DNA of 64,000 nucleotides from Cunninghamia lanceolata (Eukaryota > Streptophyta > Pinopsida > Cupressales > Cupressaceae). Positions 22,331-33,398 of the stretch are shown here, piece after piece. The translations under genes were made by a program, and so were the position numbers. The stretch is taken from contig BSBN01000039.1 in the NCBI GenBank assembly GCA_027924645.1, forward strand, positions 21,674,001-21,738,000. Reading direction: 5' to 3'. The notes below the pieces were generated by a model. That model ran no database searches, was not told where the DNA came from, and saw only the letters and a program-made list of their open reading frames with translations. The stretch's first letter is position 1, and each line of letters starts with the position of its first letter.

Positions 22331-23766
22331 TACCATCCGGAGTTACAATGACAATGTAAAATGCATTACAGAATACTAAATAACAAAGTAACTAGCTACA
22401 ACACATTGTTATATTATTCTGATAAGAAAATTAGACTGATGCAACAACAAAGATTAGTCAAACAAACTCATGAATATCATAGGTAAACATGCTTACATAG
22501 GGAGGGTAAGCAAGGCCACTAAAATAGAGCACTAAAAGCTGATGAAGACTATCCTTAGAGATTGGAAGCCAATGCAAAATGCTTTCAGACCATTGAAGAC
22601 TGCAGTAACATTGAAATATCAAGCCTAACTAACACACTCACTGCCCAGACTAAGATAAAATATTGATATTAAGAGATTCTCAACAACTCTGATGAAAATC
22701 AGTCATTAAATACTAATGTACGACCCTAAATAGAAGCTAGGAATTACCAGAAACCACATATAAACTGATGCATACTGAACAACAAGGTACGACCTACCTT
22801 GACAAACTGTACGACTTCCACAAAACATTAAAAATGCTAAGGAAATATTCCAAGATTTGAATCGCCTCTTTTTTTGAGGTACAATAGCCCCCATTAGCAC
22901 TTGCAAAGGACAAAAAAGGGAGCAAATTCCTCGTAAGAAAATTTCCCATGCTTCCTACAAAGCGTACGGCTAGGAAAAAGAGGATTGTACGGTCAGCTTT
23001 TACTAAGACACCAAACTTCAAATCGTACGATCAATTGGGACAAACTGGTACAGTCAATTTCCAGCATCAAACTCATATCATTTCAAGAGGAATGTGTACG
23101 ATCACTGGGAAAAGATAGTACGACCAGCTAATTTCAAGATGGTACGGCCCGACAGGTTTGTCAATGTTACAACTTCCAACAAGGAATTAAAACATCAGTC
23201 CAAAAATAATCCACACCCACACAAACTCAAAACACATCAAAATTGCCATTATGAAATAAATTGAAAATATTGGAATCTTTGAATCTCACTATTAGCACGA
23301 ATGGTGATTTCTGGGTGAAACCACACAACCAACTAGGATGGTTTTCATCCTTGAAACTGGATTCACCAGAGGGCTTTTGTCTTCAGGCAAATGAAAAATG
23401 AAATGATGAAAAATGAAATGGTCAAGAAGAAGCTTTTATGAGCACAAAACCCTTTTAAATAGCCTTCTGAGAGAAAATAATGAATTCTTAATTACTTTTC
23501 CAATTTTCCCTCCACCAAGTGTCATAAAGTGTCATTACCTTTTGCATCCCACTCTTAGCGCCACTTTATATACTCATTTTTTTAAAAACAACCTTTTTTA
23601 ATTATAAATCGAAGTTCTTTTTTAAATATACGTAAACTTACTTTTTCAAACGACTTAAGTTTAATTATTAAATTATTTCCCTGATTTCACCCCAATAGCC
23701 TACGAGAAATCAAAAAGATAGGCTAAGGTTCTCTGAAAGGCTTACTTTCGAGAAGGGGACATGACA
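22331..23766 (-). mobile_element. 5' LTR of G1, outer part (5' end of the LTR)
   Basis: On the minus strand it starts at 23766 with TGTCATGTCCCC and matches the 3' LTR (9059-10214) with scattered differences. It contains many GTACGG/CCGTAC words and a TATA-like TATTTAAAAGG (about 23450-23460). Sequence from 22331 to 22585 has no partner in the 3' LTR shown because that LTR is cut by G0. Confidence 0.82.
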
Positions 23767-24300
23767 AGAAACGAGGTAGCAACTTTTGGAGCATCAATGT
23801 TCTCCATGCAAGGCATGAAAGTTGCCAATTTTGAAAATTGGCATACCTCAACAAAGATGCAGTTATGCTGATATTGTGGGTAGGCCACTAATGAAATCCA
23901 TGGAGATAGATTCCCATGGTTGTGAAGGTAAGGGAAATGGCTGATACAATCCAAGCTTTTGATTGGAAGGCTTAGACTAGTGGCCACAAAGTGAGCATTG
24001 ATGAATGAAATTCTCAATCTTCTTAAGCATAACAGGCCAACAAAATTAGTCTTACAAGTTTGATAAGGTCTTCTACATGCCAATATGTTTAGCATAGGAG
24101 GATAAATCAGCCTCCTTGAGAAAAAGCTAGCAAGAAGGGCCTACATGAATGCAAAGTTGAGTGAGCTTGTACAACAACCCTTCTATCAAAATGTAAAAGA
24201 AAGGCATTTGACTGATCACAATGGTTGCTGCAAAGCATCAATAATTGGACCAAAGTAAGGATCTGAGTAGTAGAGATCTTTCCACTCATAATATGCACAT
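23767..24300 (-). pseudogene. G2: gypsy integrase fragment, heavily decayed
   Basis: On the minus strand several frames together show the pre-integrase and integrase landmarks of plant gypsy elements: a FCWPVM block (about 24035), PLPSQPWESISMDFISGLP (about 23880-23935) and FVEVCQFSKLATFMPC (about 23800-23850). Stops and frameshifts are frequent, so it is older than G1, which adjoins it at 23766. Confidence 0.75.
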
Positions 24301-25483
24301 TGGACTCTCTAAATGCTATTTACTTGAGAAGGAAGAAAATAAAGAAGATCCATCACTTTAATTGGTGTCCTCCTCTTGAGTGGGCAGCAAACTAGCTGCA
24401 TGAGTACCGTCCTGCCTAGGAGCAAACCTCTCCAGCAGCTCCTGCAAAATACCCACTATTTGCGGCCCAAATCCACCCACATCATCTGGCTGAACTCATC
24501 TCATGATAGTAATCCCTCAATTTGAATCTTTGAAAACTCCCTACCATAGTCATCACAACCAAATTGTCAGGTTTGCAGACAATAAGTTTTATGGCATTTT
24601 CCTTAACAAGCAAGAAGCAAGGGTCAACATGCATCTTAGTCTAGAAAAACATACACATACAAACATATACAACCGAGAGCTCCTAGTGTTGCAAACTAGG
24701 ACTCTGATATTAAATTTAATGCCCAAATTTTACTAAGGACATTAATGGGTAAAAGCAGCACCAACAATTTTTTTGTGTTAATGATTGCAACATAAACATG
24801 TCACAATGCACGCATACACACCTAGACTATTGTCACACATGACAACAATGCACAAATGCACAAGTGAAAGACTTCAATCTATTGTGTAACAACTCATTAG
24901 GAGGTTCAGATGGGGAGATAGGGTCTTACACATGCAAATCAAGAAAACTAAAGAATAGAAAGGAAATAATAGTTCATTATCTGATTACTTAGTTTGAGTA
25001 TAAATGAAGTTCATTATCCAATTACTTAGTTCAAGTATAAATGAAGTTCATTATCCGATTACTTAGTTTGAGCATAAATGAATAATTACATAGATAGATA
25101 ATCACATTACAGCATAAAACCTCTAATCAAATCATTATTAAATTCATTCAATTCCTTAATTGCAACACACATATAAAGGAAAGAAAGGCTAAAATAGAGA
25201 ATCATTTGAAGCATCAATAATAGATTCGTGAAACCTTCTCAACACCTCAAACTGAGATAAAGCATCATGAAGGCTTTTTGATGATGCAGAGAAGTCAGTC
25301 ACAATGCGCTTTTTGAGGTGGCAATTGCTCATTGAAGGTTTAGGCAAAACTTTGCCAAAACAAAAATACTAAAAATTCATTCTAGGAATTAACCTTTTAG
25401 AGAAAGAAGGCCATTTTTATAGAGAACTGGACCAAAAAATATTAGCAGAAAACTCCAAGTCTAGGACACTTCTGCAAAGAACA
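24301..25483 (-). mobile_element. G2 remainder: leader, degenerate primer-binding site and LTR-like AT-rich sequence
   Basis: Around 24695-24720 the minus strand reads AATATCAGAGTCC, a decayed initiator-Met-type primer-binding site. Sequence to its right (about 24722-25483) would then be the 5' LTR of G2. Between 24340 and 24695 a short minus-strand frame (QPDDVGGFGPQIVG) may be the start of gag, which implies that most of gag-pol is deleted. No host gene is visible. Confidence 0.45.
24971..25081 (+). repeat. 37-bp tandem repeat, three copies
   Basis: The unit begins AGTTCATTAT and ends TAAATGA. Three adjacent copies differ at a few positions. No coding signal. Confidence 0.9.
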
Positions 25484-25576
25484 GCTTATATAATAAACCA
25501 TTCTTCAATGTAATATGAACTGCTCAACAATATAATCATTATAAGGTATCAGAGCCTTGTCGATAGCTGAGCCTAT

Positions 25577-25930
25577 TGTTTACCGCAGTATGGTGTGTTT
25601 CACAGAATATGAAATAAACAGAAATAAGTAGTATAGTGCATCATATGACCATAACAAGAGTACTCGGAATGGAATACTGTATTTATCATTGATTCACAGA
25701 ACATTACAATGTCATGACAGCACATAAACATTCATTGTGATTCCAATGTCTGCATAATAACTATTGCAAAATCACTGATATCCGACTACAATGCATTGAT
25801 GACTTAAATACTTCACGACCAAGGTTGGTTGTGATGCCAACCGTTGGTACCGACTCCAAACTACCCGACCCGTCGGTTGATGCCGACAACTAATTACACA
25901 TTTGTTTATTTAATTATTTTGCTGTCTACA
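25577..25930 (-). mobile_element. 3' LTR of T1 (354 bp)
   Basis: Adjacent on the inner side is the polypurine tract (minus strand TTGAGGGGGGGATAGA, about 25931-25948). It is unusually short compared with the kilobase LTRs of the neighbouring elements. Confidence 0.93.
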
Positions 25931-26184
25931 TCTATCCCCCCCTCAAAATTGGTCGTCTTCCAGACGACATTCACAACAAAATGACAAAATTATGACAAAA
26001 CTTAACCATCCTACTGAGAGTGTGGAGGTTGGGAAGACGTCCCTGGGTGTACTGACGAGGTTGGGGTGGCTGATCGTTGTTGCGCTTGCAGCTTCCTTGC
26101 TTCCTCGGTCCTTTGCCACAGCTGGTGTTGGGCTACTAGCTCCCGCTCCCTTGCTGCCTTCACCATGTGACCGGCTTCCATGAC

Positions 26185-28498
26185 CTATGCTTTAGCCTTC
26201 ATTACTTCAGCCTCCTTTGCCTCAAGCTGTACTCCCATATCTTTCATCTTAGCCTCCATCTCCCTCAACTTGGCTTCTAAGCTTGATGCCCTGGCCTTTT
26301 CTGTTTTTGTGGCTTCTGTCTGCTGTGCTAACTGTTGGTGGGACCTCTGAATGTGCTCCGTCAATTCTTTCTTTGTCTGTAGGGCTGCCTCACTCTCCTT
26401 CTCCTTCTTCTCCCACATCACCTCTTTTTTCTTCAGTTCATAGAATATTTGCTTGTATGCCTTCTCTATGGTGAATAGGGACTCTATGACTTCTGCGTCC
26501 CTTCCTCCTACCACTGGCCGTGACCCTCTCCATCGGTCATGCATCTCCTGAGTGTCGATCTCTGGCCAACCTCTCGCTGTGAATTGGCGAGCAAACTCCT
26601 CCTCACAGCCTTGTTGAACAAAGTTCCTTATTCTCTTGGCCTCTTGAGCCACTATCTGTGATCGTCCCAATCTCAACTGTTTGGAGATATCAGCTATCTC
26701 CCCCATATAATCTGCCATATTCTCGAAGTCCTCCATGTACCTCTGAATGGTACCTATTGGGTCGGAGGGGTTAGGTCTAGAAAGTGTGAGGGTCAATCCC
26801 TTTGGAAATCCCTCCTCCTCTGGTGAAGTGGTCACTGGGGTGATCGCCGGGGAGCTCATGATGCCCATGGAAGGCCCCCCTACCTCCTGTGTAGCCGGTA
26901 CTGGCTGTGGTAGACCGCCCTGCTGAGTGATCTGGCCAGTAACGCTGAGCTGCTCTAGGCTCTCTGTCCCCCTTGGTGTGCTACCTTCTTCTTGACCTTC
27001 CGTCCCAAAGTGAAGTGGGCTCAGCAAAGGTACCTCAGGCATGTCTACTATTAGGCCAATATCACTCAACCAGCTATCTGTTTTGTCCTGACCTCCTGCT
27101 GCTGGTACCTCTACCTGTGGTGTGGCTATTCCCTCTACTGTGGAGGGTTCCACTGGTGAAGTCGTCACCAAAGGTGTTGCTGATGGTATGACTCTTGCTG
27201 GCAACCTTAGCCTGACTGGCAGTGTGGCTGTGCCCTGTGCTTGTATCTCGGTACTCTGTGCTGGTACTGGTAGTGTGAATGCTGCCGATTTGAGTTTTGG
27301 AAGTACCAAAACTCCTTTTGGTTGCCCCCTTTTTTCTGCTGTGTTTTCCTCAGTATCCCTTATGGCTGCCTCCCTCACCACACTCTGTGTCATTCTTGGT
27401 GCCGGTACTTCATCCATAGATGAGTCGCTTTCTACCACTGGTGACTGTCCCCTGCCTTCCTCTTCTTCTTCCTCTTCTTCTTCTTCACTTTCTGAGGATG
27501 TTTCCTGTTGCTTCCTTTTCCTTTTTTGCCATCGTGAAGGTTCTTCTCCGTGAGCTGTGTCGAGTCCCTTCCAATAGAAGACTGTCGGCCATCCTAGCTC
27601 TACTTGTGCTGTCGGTTGTAACCCCCCATTTCTCTGCTGGCACCTGGGTATGGACAGCATCGAGAAAGAGGGCAATGACTTGTTGAGTCATATAGAATAC
27701 CTTATGCCGCTGGGATAAAAATTCCCTCACCCTCTCTGTCAAATACCTCGCCCAGTTGTAGACCTTGCCAACACGCAATCCGATCATATAGTCGACCATC
27801 CATAGGGCGATGTCCGATGCCCTACTGGAACCCGTCAGTCTGCACTTCATGACATCCATGATGCACTTCCATTCCTCATTTGCCAATAAATTTTTCCTCA
27901 ATCCTCGATTACCTGAATTCCATATTGTGTCTTTCTCCTTGTTTGAGAGGTCACTTCGGCATACCCTCTGGATGAGGGTTTCTTTGTGATGCTAGGTCAT
28001 CCGGCCCGGTTTCACCACACTCTGGCCAACGGCTGGAACCCCCATCACTCTGGCAAAATCCTGTGGCCAGAATGATACAGTCACTGAATGGCCCCGATAC
28101 TCGATAATGGACCTGCTGGAGTGCTCGCAGAAATTGTCTACCATAGCTTTTAAATACGGCTCGAACTCCCTGGTATTAAAGTAGGGCATCATTATGGTTT
28201 TGTCGACTTGGGCATGTTTCAATGCTACCTTCAGCACATTGTCTTCCGGTGCATTCTTCCACCATTGTTTGCATTCATTTCCTGTCAGGCTTTCCCAGGC
28301 GATGGCCTTCATTCCAGTATCTGCACTTTGTTTCTTCCTCTTCTCCGATGCAATCTTTGGTCTGTAGGCTGCAATCTTTTTGCCCTTATCCATTATCCAA
28401 TTTTTCTGACAATTCCTATGCTGGGTATTTGAGTGCCAAAGTGCCGATACCAAGCCGATGCTTTCTTTTCTTCCGATGGTAGACCTCGAGAATGCCAA
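26185..28498 (-). CDS. T1 ORF after pol: unknown accessory protein with basic, acidic and coiled-coil regions
   Basis: About 770 codons in three pieces: 28498-27992, 27901-27620 (same frame, separated by a TAG at 27992-27994) and 27675-26185 (next frame). The frame change falls in a run of six G (plus strand C, about 27622-27627), a typical slippage site. N-terminal part: helical globular, no enzyme motif (MPYFNTREFEPYLKAM; VTVSFWPQDFARVMGVP; IALWMVDYMIGLRVGKVYNW). Then RWQKRKRKQQ, an acidic Glu run, a long Pro/Thr/Ser-rich linker, and a C-terminal coiled coil (about 26190-26480). The position is that of env-like genes in Athila, but I see no signal peptide or membrane anchor, so an envelope role is not supported. 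Confidence 0.65.
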
Positions 28499-29007
28499 GT
28501 ACGAATGCCAAGTACGCTGTACTGCTGCAATGGTACGGTCTGTACTTTCCTTGTACTGCCTAGTACAGCCCTTCCATGTTGCTTTTTTTTCCTCTTTTTT
28601 CCTCTTTTTTTTCTGTTTGCTACTTGGGAGTTGAGTTTTTAAAGAGGGGCGGGGGTGGCTGGCCGTACGGTGTACGGCGTACTATCTGGCCATACGTTGT
28701 ACGGATTTTTTTTTTTAATTTTAATTTTAATTTTAAAAAAAAAAAATTTATAAAAAAAAATTTTTGAAAATTTTTTTGCCTGGTCGTACGGCCGTACGAC
28801 CTGTGCATACAGCCTGGCCGTACGTCGTACGGCCTTTTTTTTTGTTTACTCTGTTTTTTCTTTACCTCTTCGCTGTTGTGTGGTTCCGACGACGGCCTCC
28901 TCGACTTTGTCTTCGTCTTTTATGACCTCAATTTCTGTCATGTGGCGGAATATACACTGAATATACCCTTTCTGTCGGAGGCAATCGTTGGAGCAGCATT
29001 GTCCGAC
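28499..29007 (-). other. T1 non-coding spacer with clustered GTACGG/CCGTAC words and poly-T/A tracts
   Basis: No convincing ORF. GTAC-centred words recur many times, several as the palindrome CGTACG, mostly within 28495-28830, around T- and A-rich tracts (28706-28775). It lies directly upstream of the extra ORF on the minus strand, so it could be its promoter or leader. Confidence 0.6.
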
Positions 29008-29439
29008 TTATTCCAGTTCCCATATTCGATCCACCAGTGTATTTTTGTCTTGTATCAGCCTCAAGTTCCATCCCATTGGTTCCTGGGTCCACTGGAATGT
29101 TCTTCCGTCGCTGTTCATCCTTACACTTTTAGTCCTGAACTTTGCTTTCCAAATTCGACTTCTTGGAATCTGGACATATGGAGTTCCCTGGTTCTTCAAC
29201 CTTAGTTGTAGGACCTCATTCTTATAGGGTGATCTTTCAACTATGAACATGGCCTCTGCTACATACCTTTTCACCGGGGTTTTTATTTCTTTTGGTAATA
29301 AGAATTTGAACTTATCCCTTACCTTATTGCATTCGGCTATCCACCGGTTCCACGCCTCTTCCTCTTCATTCTGATTGTCATCATCGCCATTTTCGATGAT
29401 GTCGCTGTCGATTATCCCTTCTCGAATGCCAGTTTGCAT
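29008..29439 (-). CDS. T1 small ORF overlapping the end of pol, unknown
   Basis: 143 residues from ATG at 29439. Acidic N-terminus (IENGDDDNQNEEEEAWNRW), then basic, mixed (KRYVAEAMFIVERSPYKNE; RLKNQGTPYVQIPRSRIW). It overlaps the last 59 bases of the integrase frame (ending 29381) in another frame. It could be a separate small protein, or the shifted tail of pol. No motif recognised. Confidence 0.5.
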   Translation of the reverse strand: MQTGIREGIIDSDIIENGDDDNQNEEEEAWNRWIAECNKVRDKFKFLLPKEIKTPVKRYVAEAMFIVERSPYKNEVLQLRLKNQGTPYVQIPRSRIWKAKFRTKSVRMNSDGRTFQWTQEPMGWNLRLIQDKNTLVDRIWELE

Positions 29440-30976
29440 CGTTCTTGGTCCAAAAAACCCAGTTACAGGTTCGTATGGTGCACTCCGGAAACATACTCCA
29501 TTGGTCCTCTGTTGTTTCTTCCAACATTGCGTATCCCAACATATTGATTTCTATTGTTTCTTCCCTTTTTTGCTTATATTTCTTCAGTTTTGCTCCGTTC
29601 ACTGTGTCCCTGACTTGGGTTCCGTCAATGTTGTCCAGCCTTATAGCCCCATTGTCCAGTATTTCCCGTACCCTGAACGGTCCCAACCAACGGACTTTGA
29701 ACTTACCCGGTTTAATTTCGTTACGGCCGTTATATTTGAGGACTAACTGCCCTGGCCGGAATTCCATTCTCCGTAGGTGTTTGTCGTGCCAATACTTCCG
29801 GCGTTTCTGCATAATTTCCGTCGACCATTGAGCCAAAATTCTTTTCTCATCCAGTTTATTCAACTGGAATAGTCTTTCTTCCAGGCTTTCCGTATCTCCT
29901 AGTCTGTTTTCCACTGCAATTCTCAGACTTGGAACTAGGTATTCTGCTGGTACTACCGCTTCTTGCCCATACATCAACTAGAAGGGAGTGTGTCCAGTCG
30001 TTACCTTATAAGTGGTTCGGTAAGCCCATAACATTGTTGGTAGCCTCTCTTCCTAGTCCGACCCTTCGATACCGCATGACTTGTGGATTACCGAAATGAG
30101 CACCTTGTTTGTTGACTCTGCCTGCCCATTCGCCCTTGGATAGTACGGACTTGATAGGGTGTGCAGGATTTTGAACTCTGTAGTCATCAGTCGGATGACG
30201 TGGTTGACGAAATGTCCCCCGCGGTCACTTGTCAATTGAATTGGGATCCCATACCTCGTCACGATGTGCTCGTATATGAACCTTGCCGTACTTAATGCAG
30301 TGTTATCTTCCAGTGCCTTCGCTTCTGCCCACTTCGTCAAATATTCCGTAGCCACTATTATGTACCGACATCGGTGTAGTTGGCTGACCTTTAGTGGTCC
30401 TACAAAATCCAACCCCCATCTTTCGAAAAGCTCTTGAGGTTGTAATGGCCATAGTGGCATATAATCCCTCTTTAGCGGTTTCCCTACCCTTTGACAAGTG
30501 TCACATTGAATTACCCATTCTCGGGCATCTGTGTGTAATGTTGGCCACCATAGGCCGGCGAGTAGGACTTTTCGTGCCGTGGTGTCGGGACCCATATGTC
30601 CCCCTGCCAGTCCCTCATGTGCTTTTGCCAATACACCCCTTATCTCTTCTTCCATCACACACCTTCGGAGAATTTGATCGGGCCCCATTTTGTAGAGCAA
30701 CCCGTTTATCAGTTGAAATGTCTTACTCTTGAGTGCAATCTTCCGTCGTTCACTTGTAGACATTTCTGGCGGAAACGTTGAAGTGGACAAGTATTCACCA
30801 ATTTTCTCGTACCATGGCGGCAGAGCAGCTATTTGGAATAGGTGGGCATCCGGGAAGTCTTCATTGACCCCCTCTCCTGGTTCTCCTGATTTGATCCTTG
30901 AGAGCTGGTCGGCAATTACATGGCTTTTCCCTGGTCGTACAATAATGGTGAAAGTAAATTCCTGCAGAAGTAACAA
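29381..30976 (-). pseudogene. T1 integrase with C-terminal domain
   Basis: Two in-frame pieces (30976-30053 and 29977-29381), separated by a pair of TAG codons (30053-30055 and 29978-29980). The zinc-binding N-domain has H-E-G-L-A-G-G-H and C-D-T-C; the catalytic core shows LDFVGPLK, TSDRGGHF and NGQAEST, i.e. D, D, E in order. The C-terminal part (MEFRPGQLVLKYN; KVRWLGPFRVREIL) is SH3-like. There is no chromodomain. The upstream end of the 30976 piece belongs to the RNase H/connection segment (FTFTIIVRPGKSHVIADQLS). Apart from the TAG codons the gene is intact. Confidence 0.92.
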
Positions 30977-32050
30977 CTATCTACTGATTCTGCCTTGAAT
31001 AATCGGTTTGTTGACCAGGTACATTAGTGCTTGATAATCCACATAAAAAGTGAATGGTGTTGCCAAGAGATAATGTCTGAATTTCTGTATGGAGTAGACC
31101 ATTCCCAAAGCCTCCTTTTCTGTAGTACTGTAATTCCGTTCCGCTTTGGAGAGCAACCGACTGGCAAAGTACACTGGATGATCCAATCCATGAGATCCGA
31201 CCTATGCAAGAGTGGCACCAATTGCAAAGTTTGATGCGTCCACGTGCACGTGGAATTCCTTGTCCCAGTTCGGATAGGCTAGGATAGGTGCGCTGATGAG
31301 CCTTGTCTTTAGTTCTTCAAACGCTTTCTGTTGTTCCTCCAACCAGACAAACTGCACCCCTTTCCTTGTCAACATGTCCAATGGGTGTGATATCTGAGCA
31401 AAATTTTTGATAAATCTCCAGTAGTAACCGACATGACCGAGAAAAGATTTTACTCCGGTGACATCTCCTGGAGCCTCCATTTCTACAATTACCCGAATCT
31501 TGTCCGGATTTGCTTTTAGTCCGGCTTGGCATACAATATGGCCAAGAAGTTTCCCTTGTGACACCATGAATCGGCACTTCTTCAGGTTTAAGGCCAACCG
31601 TGCGGCCTTGCAACGCTCCATGCATTCGGTGAGGGCTTTGAGGTGTGTCTGCTGGTCGCTGTAAATTGACCAGTCATCGAGGAATGCCTTGAAGTTTCCC
31701 ACCGACATTTTGTCAAATATGTGTAGGATAATCCTCTGAAAGGTGGCTGGTGCATTGCACAGACCGAACAACATCCGGTTGTATGCATATACCCCGTTTT
31801 CAATCACGAATGTTGTCTTCAATTTGTCTTCCTCGTCGATGCTGATCTGGTTATACCCCGAGAATCCGTCCATAAAGGAATATATTTCGTGACCGGCCAC
31901 TTCTTCCAAAATGGAGTCTGTGAATGGGATGGGGAAGGGGTCTTTGATTGCTACTGCATTCAGACATCTAAAATCCACGCAAATCCTGATTTGTCCCCCT
32001 TCCTTCTTAAGTGATATTACAATCGGTGACACCCACTCGCTTGTTTCTAC
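30977..32050 (-). pseudogene. T1 reverse transcriptase and RNase H
   Basis: The RT piece (32032-31202) holds the usual blocks: ICVDFRCLNAVAIKDPFP, FMDGFSGYNQISIDEEDK, MLFGLCNAPATFQRI and the catalytic AFLDDWSIYS, with both aspartates kept. RNase H follows (VHVDASNFAIGATLA, then ASRLLSKAERNYSTTEKEA in 31186-30977). In-frame TAG codons interrupt at 31202-31204 and 30977-30979. A single frameshift near 32045-32054 separates RT from the upstream protease frame. The block wording places it in the Tat/Athila branch. Confidence 0.93.
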
Positions 32051-32051
32051 C

Positions 32052-33278
32052 TCAGATTATTTCTGCCTCAAGCATTTTTTCAATTTCCTCCTGCACTTTT
32101 GCTGTGTAGTTCTTATTCATGCGATATGGCCTTTTCCGTATTGGGCGTGCTCCTGGTATGAGTGGAATTCTGTGGACGCATAGTTCTGGTGGTATCCCCT
32201 TCAGGTCCTTGTAGGTCCAGGCAAACACATCTTTGTACTCTAGAAAGATTCTGAACGCTGCTGCCTTGAGTACTGGATTCCAGTCGTTGCCGGCCAGAAT
32301 TATCTTTGGGTTGCTTTCCTCGCCAAGATTAATTCTCTTCGTTATTGGCTCTTCGTACATAATCTTCTTTTCCGGCTCAAATTGATGTGCCGGCATACTG
32401 TCTACTTCTGCATTCCCTTCTTTATATTCCCCGTACGCCGCTGGAAACATGTGGGTCACTTCCTTCCCCTTATCACTTATCTGTTCCAATGTTTCACCAT
32501 CGTCTTCCTGTTCATTCGTTATTCCCGAGCTTTCACCGATTTCTTTTATTGAAATCATGTTGCATTGTGGCGGAAAAAACTCGTAGTCCTCCATCTGCCA
32601 ATGGAATAGCCCGCTGAATGAATTTGTCTCGTCTTCTGAGCATTCCTGTAATTTCAGCACCCCTTCATCATCGGGCTCCATCGGCCCTTTCCCACTTTCT
32701 GTAGAGTCTCCTCCATCCGAGTCAGAATCTGAGGCCAACTCTTCACTGACAGTTTGCGTCCTCAAGTCAATGACAAACTTCTTATGCCTATTTTCTATGG
32801 ACAGAGTGTTTTTCTTCCAGTTGTGGTTGGCCTTGGCGGCTATTAGCCATCCTCGGCCGAGTAATGCATCGTATGATGCATTCTGTGCTGTTATGACTAC
32901 AAAATTTAACAAAAATTGCTGGGTACCGATTCTTACTTTTTGAGCCATTAGCACTCCCAGCGCCTTGATCCCGTGCTGGTCAGCTCCCACTAACTGGAAG
33001 TTTTGTGGCCATAGAGTAGGCTTCCCGAGGCTTTTCCAGGTGTCTTCCGGTAACATGTTTACTCCAGATCCCCCGTCGACTATTGTATTTGTCAAATTTC
33101 TCCCAAGTATTTCTATCTGCACTACGGCCGGTTTCTTCCCGGTGTCAACCGCTAGCAACCTCAGGTCGAGTACTTGTTCTCCCGTTGGCGGTGGTTCCAC
33201 TATAACATCTTTTGTTGTGTGGGCTTCGTCTGCGTGTGAGTTACCTTCTATTACCTTGGATAGTGCTATTTTTAACTA
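32052..33278 (-). pseudogene. T1 protease region and RT N-terminus
   Basis: Near 33080-33100 is an aspartic-protease-like motif IVDGGSGVNMLPEDTW, with DGGS in place of the common DSG/DTG; this Gly form is known in Tat/Athila-type elements as far as I recall. A second landmark is YDALLGRGWL (about 32840-32870). A long acidic linker (about 32440-32740) follows, then the RT entry segment HRIPLIPGARPIRKRPYRMN (about 32085-32150). A TAG at 33276-33278 separates it from gag in the same frame. Confidence 0.85.
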
Positions 33279-33398
33279 AGGTAAGCTCTGGAGGAGGTCC
33301 GCCAATTTGATTGGTACGGTAGTTTGCAATACTTGGCTTGCTATGTTCTTATCTGATTCTGATCGTAGGGTTGCAGTTACCTTCTTGTCTGAGTTCCT

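Larger units (their letters stand above)
9059..23766 (-). mobile_element. G1: minus-strand Ty3/gypsy chromovirus, decayed, interrupted by copy B
   Basis: On the minus strand the order is 5' LTR (23766 down to 22331, then 15390 down to 14932, split by copy B), primer-binding site, gag, protease, RT, RNase H, integrase, chromodomain, polypurine tract (about 10215-10232) and 3' LTR (10214 leftwards). Both LTRs start TGTCATGTCCCCTTCTCGA. The pol order and C-terminal chromodomain place it among plant chromoviruses. Frames are broken by several stops and shifts, and the RT active site is mutated, so it is inactive. Without copy B the 5' LTR would be about 1.9 kb; the 3' LTR keeps only about 1.16 kb in the window. 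Confidence 0.88.

Noticed and set aside
26185..28498. T1 extra ORF as an envelope gene
   Set aside because: Position fits env-like genes, but no signal peptide, transmembrane anchor or glycosylation-rich ectodomain is visible; the acidic run and coiled coil fit an intracellular protein better.
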